Shown: piece by piece, positions 16,575 to 25,285 of the stretch
Layout: the number at the start of each line of letters is the position of its first letter
How positions within the stretch are numbered: position 1 is the stretch's first letter
Assembly (NCBI GenBank): GCA_024640565.1
Contig: JAHEET010000002.1
Location: 1 to 64,000 of the forward strand
Direction: 5' to 3'
DNA length: 64,000 nucleotides
Origin: Flavobacteriaceae bacterium
GTDB taxonomy: Bacteria > Bacteroidota > Bacteroidia > Flavobacteriales > Flavobacteriaceae
The notes under the pieces: generated by a model
What the model was told of the DNA's origin: nothing
Seen by the model: the letters and a program-made list of their open reading frames with translations, nothing else
Databases searched by the model: none
Position numbers and translations under genes: made by a program

Positions 16575-17714
16575 ATGAGTTTAAAAAAACAAGACATATA
16601 CAAAGCATTAGAAACAATTACGGCTCCAGGAGAAGGAAAAAGCTTGATTGAAAACAACAATGTAACTAATGTTGTCATTTTTGGCAACGAAGTTGAAGTA
16701 GATGTAAGCATAAGCAATCCTACTTTACAAGCAAAGAAAAAAATTGAAACGGAAATTTCAAAAACCATCAAAGCAAATGTAGATGCTGCAATTATTGTTA
16801 AAGTAAATGTGCAGGTTGTAAAGCCCGTTGCGAAAGAAAGCCCAAATTTAATTCGAGGAAAAGAAATTTCAAACATCAAAAACATCATTGCAATCGCTTC
16901 TGGTAAAGGGGGTGTTGGGAAATCTACCATTACAGCAAACACTGCCATTACTTTAGCCAAAATGGGTTTTAATGTTGGTGTTTTAGATGCCGATATTTAT
17001 GGCCCGTCCCAACACATTATGTTTGATGTTGAAAAAGAAAAACCATTGTCTGTGCATGTAGACGGTCGCTCGAAAATGAAACCTGTAGCGCATTACGGAG
17101 TCAAACTGTTATCCCTTGGTTTCTTTACAGATCCAAATCAGGCTGTAATTTGGCGAGGCCCTATGGCTTCTAAAGCTTTAAATCAATTAATTTTTGATGC
17201 CGACTGGGGCGAATTGGACTTCTTGTTAATTGACCTGCCACCTGGAACTGGAGATGTTCATTTATCCATTGTACAAGCTTTGCCAATAAGTGGTGCCGTA
17301 ATTGTGAGTACACCACAAAACATTGCCTTGGCAGATGCGAAGAAAGGTGTTGCCATGTTTCAGCAAGAAAGCATTCAGGTACCTGTTCTGGGGATTATCG
17401 AAAATATGGCGTATTTTACGCCCGAAGAATTACCAGAAAACAAGTATTATATCTTTGGACAAGATGGTGCTAAAAATTTAGCAGAAGACATTAAAACTGC
17501 ATTTTTAGGTGAAATTCCATTAGTACAAAGTATTCGTGAATCGGGTGATGTAGGACATCCTGTTGCCTTACAAAACGGCACTGTTTTGGAAAAGTCCTTT
17601 TCAGAAATCACCAAAAATATGGTTTCAGAATTAGTGAAAAGAAATGCAAACTTACCCCCTACAGAAGTTGTTCGTATTACAACTATGAGCGGGTGTAGTC
17701 CTGTAAAAAAATAA
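16575..17714 (+). CDS. mrp: Mrp/NBP35-family Fe-S cluster carrier ATPase
   Basis: 379 residues. An N-terminal MIP18/DUF59 domain (about residues 1-85) is followed by a P-loop ATPase with the deviant Walker A GKGGVGKST near residue 115, switch I LDADIYGPSQ and LLIDLPPGTGDVHLS. It likely assembles or carries [4Fe-4S] clusters to apo-proteins. Only one cysteine is seen, near the end (SGCSPVKK), so the paired CxxC of many members is absent. The NifU-like gene follows after five bases, fitting a joint Fe-S role. Confidence 0.92.
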   Translation: MSLKKQDIYKALETITAPGEGKSLIENNNVTNVVIFGNEVEVDVSISNPTLQAKKKIETEISKTIKANVDAAIIVKVNVQVVKPVAKESPNLIRGKEISNIKNIIAIASGKGGVGKSTITANTAITLAKMGFNVGVLDADIYGPSQHIMFDVEKEKPLSVHVDGRSKMKPVAHYGVKLLSLGFFTDPNQAVIWRGPMASKALNQLIFDADWGELDFLLIDLPPGTGDVHLSIVQALPISGAVIVSTPQNIALADAKKGVAMFQQESIQVPVLGIIENMAYFTPEELPENKYYIFGQDGAKNLAEDIKTAFLGEIPLVQSIRESGDVGHPVALQNGTVLEKSFSEITKNMVSELVKRNANLPPTEVVRITTMSGCSPVKK

Positions 17715-17719
17715 GGAAT

Positions 17720-17956
17720 ATGGAAGCACAAGAAACATTACAAAACGTAGAAAAAGCCTTGGAAGAAATTCGTCCATTCTTAATGAGTGATGGTGGAGAC
17801 ATCGCGCTTTTATCTATTGAAGATAATATCGTTAAAGTACAGCTAAAAGGTGCATGCACAGGCTGTTCGGTAAACCAAATGACATTAAAAAATGGCGTTG
17901 AGGCAACCATCAAAAAATATGCTCCACAAATTTTGGAAGTTATAAATGTAGAATAA
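17720..17956 (+). CDS. NifU C-terminal domain Fe-S scaffold protein
   Basis: 78 residues, a stand-alone NifU C-terminal domain. The pattern FLMSDGGDIALLSIEDN and GACTGCSVNQMTLKNG carries the CxxC that binds a transferable Fe-S cluster between two subunits. The 5-base gap to mrp implies cotranscription. It probably donates clusters, perhaps to the ferredoxin encoded 1.1 kb downstream. Confidence 0.93.
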   Translation: MEAQETLQNVEKALEEIRPFLMSDGGDIALLSIEDNIVKVQLKGACTGCSVNQMTLKNGVEATIKKYAPQILEVINVE

Positions 17957-17994
17957 CAAACAGTCGTTTGTAATTACAACAGATTTAATTAAGA

Positions 17995-19050
17995 ATGATT
18001 ACCACAGATATTTTAATTATTGGTGCAGGGCCAACAGGATTATTTACCGTTTTTGAAGCAGGTTTATTAAAACTTCGATGTCATTTAATTGATGCTCTCC
18101 CGCAGGCAGGTGGTCAATGTTCCGAGATTTACCCGAAGAAACCTATTTATGATATCCCTGCATATCCAGAAATTTTAGCAGGCGATTTAACTGACAAGTT
18201 AATGGAACAAATTAAACAATTTGAACCAGGATTTACCTTAGGAGAAAGAGCTGAAACCATCGAAAAACAAGAAGACGAAACTTTTATTGTTACTACTAAT
18301 AAAGGTACAAAACACCAGGCAAAAATAGTAGCTATTGCGGGCGGACTCGGTTCTTTTGAACCTAGAAAACCACCGATTCATAATATTAGTGATTTTGAAG
18401 ACAAAGGGGTTGAATACATAATCCGGGATCCCGAGTTATATCGCAATAAAAAAATCGTCATTTCAGGTGGTGGGGATTCCGCATTGGACTGGGCTATCTT
18501 TCTCACAGATGTGGCAGCCTCAGTCACTTTAATTCATCGGCGCAATGAATTTAGAGGCGCTTTGGATTCTGTAGATAAAGTACAAGAATTAAAAAATGCA
18601 GGTAAAATTACGATGATTACCCCTGCAGAGGTAAAAGGAATCATAGGAACCGATGTCGTTGAAGGAGTCGCTGTTGTGCAAAATGGTGGCGAAGAATTTA
18701 CCATTGAAACAGACCATTTTATTCCACTTTTTGGATTGTCTCCAAAACTAGGGCCGATTGCAAATTGGGGATTAGAAATAGAAAAAAATGCCATTAAAGT
18801 AAACAATGCATTGGACTACCAAACTAACATTCCTGGAATCTATGCTATTGGAGATGTTAATACCTATCCTGGAAAACTAAAATTAATTTTATGTGGTTTT
18901 CATGAAGCTACATTAATGTGTCAAAGTGCCTATAAACGTATTTTCCCAAACAAAAAATATGTGATGAAATATACCACTGTTGGAGGTATCGATGGTTTTG
19001 ACGGAACCAGAAAAGAAGCCCCAAAGGCAGTTGTAAAGAAAATTGAATAA
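17995..19050 (+). CDS. thioredoxin-reductase-like ferredoxin--NADP reductase
   Basis: 351 residues. An N-terminal FAD-binding site IIGAGPTGLFTVFEAG, CSEIYPKKPIYDIPAYP, a second nucleotide site ISGGGDSALDWAIFL near residue 160, and AIGDVNTYPGK near residue 283. The redox CxxC of thioredoxin reductase is absent, and the overall layout fits the type of ferredoxin--NAD(P) reductase related to thioredoxin reductase. Its stop codon overlaps the start of the ferredoxin gene by one base, so the two proteins are almost certainly partners. Confidence 0.88.
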   Translation: MITTDILIIGAGPTGLFTVFEAGLLKLRCHLIDALPQAGGQCSEIYPKKPIYDIPAYPEILAGDLTDKLMEQIKQFEPGFTLGERAETIEKQEDETFIVTTNKGTKHQAKIVAIAGGLGSFEPRKPPIHNISDFEDKGVEYIIRDPELYRNKKIVISGGGDSALDWAIFLTDVAASVTLIHRRNEFRGALDSVDKVQELKNAGKITMITPAEVKGIIGTDVVEGVAVVQNGGEEFTIETDHFIPLFGLSPKLGPIANWGLEIEKNAIKVNNALDYQTNIPGIYAIGDVNTYPGKLKLILCGFHEATLMCQSAYKRIFPNKKYVMKYTTVGGIDGFDGTRKEAPKAVVKKIE

Positions 19051-19382
19051 TGAATTCAGACATTCGTTTAAAAATAACAGACAGAGAAGGCGTACTTCAC
19101 GAAATTCAAGCCCCTACAGATATGGCAATGAATTTAATGGAGGTTGTTCGTTCCTATGAATTGGCCGAAGAAGGAACCATTGGAATTTGTGGTGGAATGG
19201 CCATGTGTGCCTCTTGTCAGTGTTACATAAACTCCAATCATCCATTACCAGAAATGAGTATTGATGAAGATATGATGTTGGCCGAAGCCTTTCATGTAGA
19301 AGACAATAGCCGATTGGGGTGCCAAATTCAGATGACCCCTGCTTTGGATGGTTTGGAAGTTGTTTTGGCTCCAGAAAGCTAA
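19050..19382 (+). CDS. [2Fe-2S] ferredoxin
   Basis: 110 residues with the adrenodoxin/putidaredoxin-like arrangement of cluster ligands: ICGGMAMCASCQCY gives C-x5-C-x2-C near residues 48-57, and LGCQIQM supplies the fourth ligand about 38 residues on. No signal peptide. Translation is coupled to the upstream reductase (TAATG overlap). It would take electrons from NAD(P)H via that reductase and pass them to an oxygenase or desaturase; the client is not shown. Confidence 0.92.
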   Translation: MNSDIRLKITDREGVLHEIQAPTDMAMNLMEVVRSYELAEEGTIGICGGMAMCASCQCYINSNHPLPEMSIDEDMMLAEAFHVEDNSRLGCQIQMTPALDGLEVVLAPES

Positions 19383-19395
19383 AATTAGTTTTCTG

Positions 19396-19403
19396 TATAT
19401 TTG
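19396..19403 (+). promoter_or_regulatory. -7 box (TATATTTG) upstream of hmgA, with a gene-free leader
   Basis: An exact TAnnTTTG match 14 bases after the ferredoxin stop. It would give hmgA a leader of about 170 bases. Within it are only very short reading frames, such as 18 codons from 19429, none convincing as a leader peptide. Confidence 0.35.
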
Positions 19404-19581
19404 TAGAGAACATTCTTAAAAGGCTCCTATGTTTCCAGATTTATTAACTTTTTTAAAATATTTGATAAAACGCAATCCTGAATGAGGATGCTATGTATTA
19501 TAAAGAGATCAATGCAAAAATGTATCAGTTCAATACTAAAATTGGTGCACTGTATTTATTAATTCATTCTTACATTACATC

Positions 19582-20739
19582 ATGCCATTTTATCATAAAC
19601 TAGGGAAAATTCCACCCAAAAGACACACGCAATTTCGTAAAAAAGACGGAAAGTTGTATTATGAACAACTTTTTGGTACAATTGGTTTTGACGGAATGTC
19701 TACCAACAGTTATCACGAACATAGACCAACGATGGTGAAGAAAATTGGAAAACAATATTCTGTAAAACCAAAAATAGCAAAAGCAAACAACATTCAATCC
19801 TATCGTTTTAGAGGTTTTCAAGTAGCAGCAGAAAACGATTATCTAGAGAGTAGAAAAATCGTTTTAACCAACACCGACTGCAACATCATTTTGGCAGCGC
19901 CTAAAAAATCTACCACCGAATATTTTTACAAAAATACCGATGCAGATGAAGTCATCTTCATTCACAAAGGAGCTGGAAAATTAAGAACACATCTAGGAAA
20001 TATCGATTTTAAATATGGTGATTATTTGGTCATTCCAAGAGGAATCATCTACAAGTTAGATTTTAACGATGCAGACAACCGTCTTTTTATTGTTGAATCC
20101 TACGCGCCAGTTTACACGCCAAAACGATACCGAAATTGGTTTGGTCAATTATTAGAACATGCTCCTTTTTGTGAACGTGATCTGAGAAGACCACATGAAT
20201 TAGAAACCTATGATCAATTGGGGGATTTTCTCATTAAAGTAAAAAAACAAGGAGAAATTATAGAGATGACCTATGCCTCTCACCCATTCGATGTAATTGG
20301 CTATGACGGCTATAATTTTCCGTATGCCTTTTCAATTCACGATTTCGAACCCATTACAGGACGAATTCATCAACCCCCTCCGGTACATCAAACCTTTGAA
20401 ACCAATGCCTTTGTCATTTGTAGTTTTGTCCCTCGCCTGTACGATTACCACCCAGACTCAATTCCTGCACCTTACAACCATAGCAATATAGATTCTGACG
20501 AAGTATTGTATTATGTAGTCGGCGATTTTATGAGCAGAAACAATGTCGATCAAGGGCACATTTCTTTGCATCCTGCTGGGATTCCTCACGGTCCGCACCC
20601 AGGAGCAGCTGAGCGAAGTATTGGACATACTAAAACAGCAGAATTGGCAGTCATGGTAGATACGTTTAAGCCACTACAAGTAACCGAGGAAGCTATGAAA
20701 ATTGCCGATGAAGACTACTATAAGTCTTGGCTGGAATAG
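19582..20739 (+). CDS. hmgA: homogentisate 1,2-dioxygenase
   Basis: 385 residues. It opens the homogentisate ring to maleylacetoacetate in tyrosine breakdown. The N-terminal PFYHKLGKIPPKRHTQFRK is typical of bacterial HmgA; the cupin core has VIFIHKGAGKLRTHLGNIDFKYGDYLVIPRG split over residues 115-150, and the iron-site region is SDEVLYYVVGDF followed by HISLHPAGIPHGPHPG near residue 330. A longer homologue is known in Proteobacteria; this shorter form is common in Bacteroidota. hppD, the preceding pathway step, follows directly. Confidence 0.93.
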   Translation: MPFYHKLGKIPPKRHTQFRKKDGKLYYEQLFGTIGFDGMSTNSYHEHRPTMVKKIGKQYSVKPKIAKANNIQSYRFRGFQVAAENDYLESRKIVLTNTDCNIILAAPKKSTTEYFYKNTDADEVIFIHKGAGKLRTHLGNIDFKYGDYLVIPRGIIYKLDFNDADNRLFIVESYAPVYTPKRYRNWFGQLLEHAPFCERDLRRPHELETYDQLGDFLIKVKKQGEIIEMTYASHPFDVIGYDGYNFPYAFSIHDFEPITGRIHQPPPVHQTFETNAFVICSFVPRLYDYHPDSIPAPYNHSNIDSDEVLYYVVGDFMSRNNVDQGHISLHPAGIPHGPHPGAAERSIGHTKTAELAVMVDTFKPLQVTEEAMKIADEDYYKSWLE

Positions 20740-20761
20740 AAGAAAAATAATTAAAAATTAA

Positions 20762-20849
20762 AGAAGATTTAGAACGTATTTTTTAAAAAATTGTCAATGA
20801 ATTTTCAAAAGAAACGCGAATGTGTTTTCAGCGCTTCTCTAAATCTTCT
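20762..20849 (+). repeat. 12-base perfect inverted repeat in the hppD leader
   Basis: AGAAGATTTAGA at 20762-20773 is exactly complementary to TCTAAATCTTCT at 20838-20849, separated by 64 bases. In RNA it would close a large structured loop just before the hppD start at 20865. There is no terminal T-run, so a simple terminator is unlikely. Confidence 0.6.
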
Positions 20850-20864
20850 GAACAAATATAAAAT

Positions 20865-22028
20865 ATGAGTAACAAAGAAATAAAATCAGTCAACTACGGT
20901 TTGGAAAAAATCTTTGCAGGCGCAAAAGATTTTCTTCCCCTTCTAGGAACAGATTACGTGGAGTTTTATGTAGGAAATGCAAAACAAGCAGCCTACTTCT
21001 ACAAAACTGCATTTGGTTTTCAATCCCATGCCTATCGCGGATTAGAAACAGGTTCCAAAGACACGGTAAGTTATGTGTTGACCCAAGATAAAATTAAACT
21101 CGTCTTCACAACGCCATTAAATAGCAAATCGCCCATCAACAATCACATTGTCAAACATGGAGACGGGGTAAAAGTGATTGCGCTTTGGGTAGAGGATGCC
21201 AGAAAAGCATTTGAAGAAACCACATCTAGGGGGGCAAAACCCTACATGGAACCCACAGTAGAGTCGGATGCGCATGGGGAAGTTGTGAAGTCAGGAATCT
21301 ATACCTACGGTGAAACCGTTCATCTCTTTGTTGAACGAAAGCACTACAGCGGCGTCTTTTTACCAGGTTTTCAAAAATGGGAATCCGCTTACAACCCCCC
21401 GGCTGCAGGCCTAAAATACATTGACCACATGGTAGGAAATGTAGGCTGGAACCAAATGGATGTATGGGTAAAATGGTATGAAGAAGTAATGGGATTTGAG
21501 AATTTCCTATCCTTTGATGACAAACAAATTCACACAGAATATTCTGCGTTAATGAGTAAGGTAATGTCAAACGGAAATGGACGAATTAAATTTCCTATTA
21601 ACGAACCTGCAAAAGCAGCAAAACGCTCTCAAATTGAAGAATATTTAGATTTTTATGAAGGGGCCGGGGTACAACATATTGCTGTTGCAACCGATGACAT
21701 TATAAAAACAGTAAGTCAATTAAAAGCAAATGGCGTTGAGTTTTTATCAACACCGCCAGAAGCGTACTATCAATCTGTTCCTGAAAGACTGGAAGAATTT
21801 AGTCATGAATTAAGAGAAGATATCGAAAAATTAAAAGGCTTAGGCATTATGATTGACGCTGATGAAGAAGGATATTTATTACAAATTTTCACAAAACCAA
21901 TTGAAGACAGGCCAACCTTATTTTTTGAAATCATTCAAAGAATGGGTGCTCGAGGTTTTGGTGCTGGAAATTTCAAAGCTCTTTTTGAATCGATTGAAAG
22001 AGAACAAGCCAAAAGAGGTACATTATAA
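20865..22028 (+). CDS. hppD: 4-hydroxyphenylpyruvate dioxygenase
   Basis: 387 residues with two VOC domains (about residues 20-160 and 180-345). It converts 4-hydroxyphenylpyruvate to homogentisate, the substrate of the upstream hmgA product. Iron ligands are visible as HMVGNVG near residue 188, GVQHIAVATDD near residue 269 and PTLFFEIIQR near residue 348. The C-terminal GARGFGAGNFKALFESIE helix that closes the active site is intact. Its position between hmgA and kynA makes an aromatic amino acid catabolic cluster. Confidence 0.96.
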   Translation: MSNKEIKSVNYGLEKIFAGAKDFLPLLGTDYVEFYVGNAKQAAYFYKTAFGFQSHAYRGLETGSKDTVSYVLTQDKIKLVFTTPLNSKSPINNHIVKHGDGVKVIALWVEDARKAFEETTSRGAKPYMEPTVESDAHGEVVKSGIYTYGETVHLFVERKHYSGVFLPGFQKWESAYNPPAAGLKYIDHMVGNVGWNQMDVWVKWYEEVMGFENFLSFDDKQIHTEYSALMSKVMSNGNGRIKFPINEPAKAAKRSQIEEYLDFYEGAGVQHIAVATDDIIKTVSQLKANGVEFLSTPPEAYYQSVPERLEEFSHELREDIEKLKGLGIMIDADEEGYLLQIFTKPIEDRPTLFFEIIQRMGARGFGAGNFKALFESIEREQAKRGTL

Positions 22029-22107
22029 AAACATTGAATCACCCCCCCCTCACACCTCGACTTTCAACCAGAAAGTACCTAAATGAATTTGACAAAAAAG
22101 AGCAAAA

Positions 22108-23031
22108 ATGAGTAAAGATGAACTATTAAAAGCGATCGAGGAAAAATACGATCAACTCGGAGTTCCAATAGAGGCCATGTTGGAAGGCTTGTTGTGGAGT
22201 ACTCCCATTACTTATTGGGATTATATCCAAACAGACGCATTGTTGGGATTGCAAACCCCCAGAACCAACCAACCCGATGAAATGGTCTTTATTATGTATC
22301 ATCAGGTGAATGAGCTCTTATTTAAAATGGTTTTATGGGAAATTGATCAAGTTGCAAAAACACCGAACGTTTCTGCAGAAAAATTTGCAATGCACCTCAA
22401 CAGAATCAGTCGGTATTTTGACATGCTAAGCAGTTCCTTTACCGTTATGGTTGATGGGATGGAGCAAGCACAATATTTAAAATTCAGGAATACCTTAACG
22501 CCGGCAAGTGGTTTTCAATCTGCACAGTATCGAAAAATTGAATTTGCTTCAACAGAGTTAATTCATTTAATCGACCAACGATATCGAGATACAATAGACC
22601 GAAATTCTTCCTTTAAAAATGCTTACAATCATTTGTACTGGCAAGCGGCCGGTGTCAATCATAAAACAGGAGAAAAATCAACGCTAATCAATTTATTTGA
22701 CAAAAAATACCTTGGCGATTTCATTGATTTTATGGAAGATTATAACGAAATTAATTTATCAAAAAAATTCAAACAACTTCCCAAAGAAATTCAAGAAAAC
22801 GAAGAATTGATTCAAGCTATGCGTCATTACGATCATACTGTAAACGTAAAGTGGGTCCTTGCACATTACAATGCCGCGGGCAAATACCTGGGTGGAAAAG
22901 ACAAAGATTTGGAGGCAACTGGAGGGAGTAGTTGGCGAAAATACCTGCATCCAAAATACCAGCGTAGAATTTTCTACCCTTATCTTTGGTCTGAGGAAGA
23001 GTTGAAAAATTGGGGAACTGATTTAGAATAA
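22108..23031 (+). CDS. kynA: tryptophan 2,3-dioxygenase family protein
   Basis: 307 residues. A haem enzyme that opens the indole ring of tryptophan to N-formylkynurenine. Segments that fit the family are YHQVNELLFKMVLWEIDQ near residue 72, FRNTLTPASGFQSAQYRKIE near residue 135, and RHYDHTVNVKWVLAHYNAAG near residue 242, which should hold the haem-ligand histidine. GGSSWRKYLHP ends the conserved part. In flavobacteria it commonly follows hppD, as here, extending the cluster to tryptophan. Confidence 0.92.
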   Translation: MSKDELLKAIEEKYDQLGVPIEAMLEGLLWSTPITYWDYIQTDALLGLQTPRTNQPDEMVFIMYHQVNELLFKMVLWEIDQVAKTPNVSAEKFAMHLNRISRYFDMLSSSFTVMVDGMEQAQYLKFRNTLTPASGFQSAQYRKIEFASTELIHLIDQRYRDTIDRNSSFKNAYNHLYWQAAGVNHKTGEKSTLINLFDKKYLGDFIDFMEDYNEINLSKKFKQLPKEIQENEELIQAMRHYDHTVNVKWVLAHYNAAGKYLGGKDKDLEATGGSSWRKYLHPKYQRRIFYPYLWSEEELKNWGTDLE

Positions 23032-23100
23032 ATTCATTAAAAATTACTTTTATAATTTTTGTAACACAATTATCAATACTTTTTTATAAGTTTGAAATCA

Positions 23101-23889
23101 ATGAAAAAGAGAACCCTCATATTTGTACTATTTTTTACAGTATTAACATCTTATAGTCAAGGAGTTGACAAAAAAAAGGATCCGGTATTTAAAAATGGAG
23201 AATGGCTTCGATACAAAATGAGTTATAGTGGTTGGATGCGAGCCGGAACCGCTGTTTTAAAACTCGAGGAAAAGGAGCTTCATGGAAAAAAAGTTTATCA
23301 TGCTATTGGAACTGGTTGGACTTCTGGAATGATCAAGTGGTTTTTTAAAGTAGACGATACTTACGAGAGTTACTTTGATAAAAAAATTGTAAAACCCTAC
23401 TTTTTTAAGCGAAAAATTGACGAGGGTGGTTACAAAAAAAACAGAAATACCACCTTTAATTATACGACTAACGAAGCCCTCGTTGAGGATTTTATTAAGA
23501 AAAAAGATACCTTGATTACATTTTCGGATGTGCAAGACATGCTTTCTTCTTTTTATTATTTAAGAAATCAGAACGTCGATACCTTAAAAAAAGGAGAAGA
23601 AATTCGCATTGATATGTTTTTAGACTCACAAATCTATCCGTTTAAACTTCGTTTTCTAGGAAAAGAAACACTAAAAACAAAAGTCGGTAAGGTAAAAACT
23701 TTGAAATTTAGACCTTTAGTTCAGGCTGGTAGAATATTTAAAGCACAAGAAAGTGTGACAATATGGATTACTGCCGATAAAAACAAAATCCCAATTAAAA
23801 TGAACGCCAACCTATCGGTAGGTTCATTAAGAGCAGACCTAGAGGCTTATAAAGGGCTTGCAAATTCATTTGAAAAAGTTTTTAATTAA
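23101..23889 (+). CDS. secreted DUF3108 domain protein
   Basis: 262 residues from ATG 23101; a TTG three codons upstream is ignored. A signal peptide ends near SYSQG (residue 20). The rest is a predicted beta-rich DUF3108 domain, with GEWLRYKMSYSGWMRAGTAVL at the start and KVGKVKTLKFRPLVQAGRIF near residue 195. The function is unknown; the protein should be periplasmic or attached to the outer membrane. It lies between kynA and a LytM lipoprotein, a frequent flavobacterial arrangement. Confidence 0.85.
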   Translation: MKKRTLIFVLFFTVLTSYSQGVDKKKDPVFKNGEWLRYKMSYSGWMRAGTAVLKLEEKELHGKKVYHAIGTGWTSGMIKWFFKVDDTYESYFDKKIVKPYFFKRKIDEGGYKKNRNTTFNYTTNEALVEDFIKKKDTLITFSDVQDMLSSFYYLRNQNVDTLKKGEEIRIDMFLDSQIYPFKLRFLGKETLKTKVGKVKTLKFRPLVQAGRIFKAQESVTIWITADKNKIPIKMNANLSVGSLRADLEAYKGLANSFEKVFN

Positions 23890-23965
23890 ATTCGTTTTTC
23901 AAATCGCTACGAAACCGTTCACTTAACTTCGTGAAAATCATTAAAAAATTACTGCATTTTATTTG

Positions 23966-23973
23966 TACTTTTG
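23966..23973 (+). promoter_or_regulatory. -7 box (TACTTTTG) of the LytM lipoprotein gene
   Basis: An exact TAnnTTTG match 14 bases before ATG 23988. It supports that start over an in-frame GTG at 23931, which lies upstream of the box. Confidence 0.4.
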
Positions 23974-23987
23974 ATGCCAATAGAAAA

Positions 23988-25277
23988 ATGTCCTTTAAAA
24001 TTCGTTTCTTGAAAAAAATACCTACCCTTTTCTTTCTTTTTTCTTTGATCTTTTCGTGTACTACAAAAGAAGAAAAAACGGTTGAAAAAAAGATAGCGCC
24101 TCCCGAAATCATTAAAGAATATGGATATGTATTAAATGATTACAAAGTAATAAAAGATACGATAAAAAGTGGGGAAAGCTTTGGGATCATTTTGGACAGG
24201 CATCATGTAATGTATCCCACGATCAATAAAATTGCTAGCACTGTAAAAGAAACTTTCGATGTAAGAAGGGTGCGAGCAGGAAAACCATATACAATTTTAG
24301 CTAGTAAAGATTCTACAGAAAAAGCGCAGGTTTTTATTTACAACCATGATAAAATCAATGCAACAATTATCGCATTTTCGGACTCTACAGTTGTGGCACA
24401 ACGGTATAAAAAACCAATCAAAATTGTAGAAAAAGAAATTGGCGGGAAAATATTTTCTAGTTTGTCTGTGACCATGGATAGCCTTCACATAAATCCGGGA
24501 TTAACCAATACCATTGCAGATGATATTTATGCGTGGACCTTGGATTTTTATAAACTTCAAAAGGGAGATGAATTCAAACTCGTTTATGAAGAAAAATACA
24601 TAAGCGATACTATTTTTGCAGGTTTTGGAAATATTAAATCTGCCGTTTTCAGACATAAAAACCAAGATTTTTATGCCTTTCGATTTTTAGCAGATAGCAC
24701 CAAAGGACTGGTTGACTATTATGACGATGCGGGGAATATCTTGAGGCGCCAGTTTTTAAAATCGCCCATAAAATTTGGGTCGAGAATCTCCTCTCCTTAT
24801 AATTTAAAAAGACGAATTAGACACTATGGCTATCGCGTAAAACCTCACAAGGGAACCGATTTTGCGGCCAGAGAAGGAACTCCAATTATGGCAACTGCTA
24901 GTGGAATTGTTACTGCATCTACCCAGAAAGGTGGCAATGGTAAGTATGTAAAAATTAGACACAATAACACCTATGAAACCCAATATCTTCACATGAGAAG
25001 ACGAAATGTAAAAAAAGGGCAATACGTAAAGCAAGGAGATGTTATTGGATGGGTAGGTAGAACGGGAAGCACAGAAGGCAGACATGTGTGTTATCGTTTT
25101 TGGAAAAACGGGAGACAAGTAGACCCTTTCAAACAAAAACTACCTGCAGCAAAACCCTTAAAGGAAAGCATTAAAACAAAGTATTTGGCATTTATTAAAA
25201 TGCCCAAAACACGACTGGACAAAATTGAAATCACTGAAACAAAGAGTGAATCTTTGGATATAATTGCTGAAAATTAA
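23988..25277 (+). CDS. LytM (M23) lipoprotein with a His-x-Cys variant zinc motif
   Basis: 429 residues from ATG 23988. A lipoprotein signal ends in LIFSC with the lipid cysteine at residue 24. The long middle (about residues 30-265) is the beta-rich segment found in flavobacterial M23 proteins; a LytM domain follows (about 270-390). The first zinc motif is HKGTDFA, but the usual HLHYE is HVCYRF here, so the second histidine is a cysteine. [19 protein letters not shown] is otherwise conserved. It should act on peptidoglycan from the periplasmic face of a membrane, or be a non-catalytic regulator. Confidence 0.85.
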   Translation: MSFKIRFLKKIPTLFFLFSLIFSCTTKEEKTVEKKIAPPEIIKEYGYVLNDYKVIKDTIKSGESFGIILDRHHVMYPTINKIASTVKETFDVRRVRAGKPYTILASKDSTEKAQVFIYNHDKINATIIAFSDSTVVAQRYKKPIKIVEKEIGGKIFSSLSVTMDSLHINPGLTNTIADDIYAWTLDFYKLQKGDEFKLVYEEKYISDTIFAGFGNIKSAVFRHKNQDFYAFRFLADSTKGLVDYYDDAGNILRRQFLKSPIKFGSRISSPYNLKRRIRHYGYRVKPHKGTDFAAREGTPIMATASGIVTASTQKGGNGKYVKIRHNNTYETQYLHMRRRNVKKGQYVKQGDVIGWVGRTGSTEGRHVCYRFWKNGRQVDPFKQKLPAAKPLKESIKTKYLAFIKMPKTRLDKIEITETKSESLDIIAEN

Positions 25278-25285
25278 AAATACAT

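Noticed and set aside
16463..16960. A 165-codon open frame opposite the mrp gene
   Set aside because: It mirrors the mrp coding frame on the other strand, has no family features, and mrp is certain.
19429..19581. Short frames before hmgA (18 codons from 19429 and 36 codons from about 19492) as leader peptides
   Set aside because: No excess of the relevant amino acids and no terminator/antiterminator pair; the second runs into hmgA.
23882..24112. A 76-codon frame on the minus strand at the start of the LytM lipoprotein gene
   Set aside because: Antisense shadow of the lipoprotein's basic, AT-rich N-terminal region with no start context.
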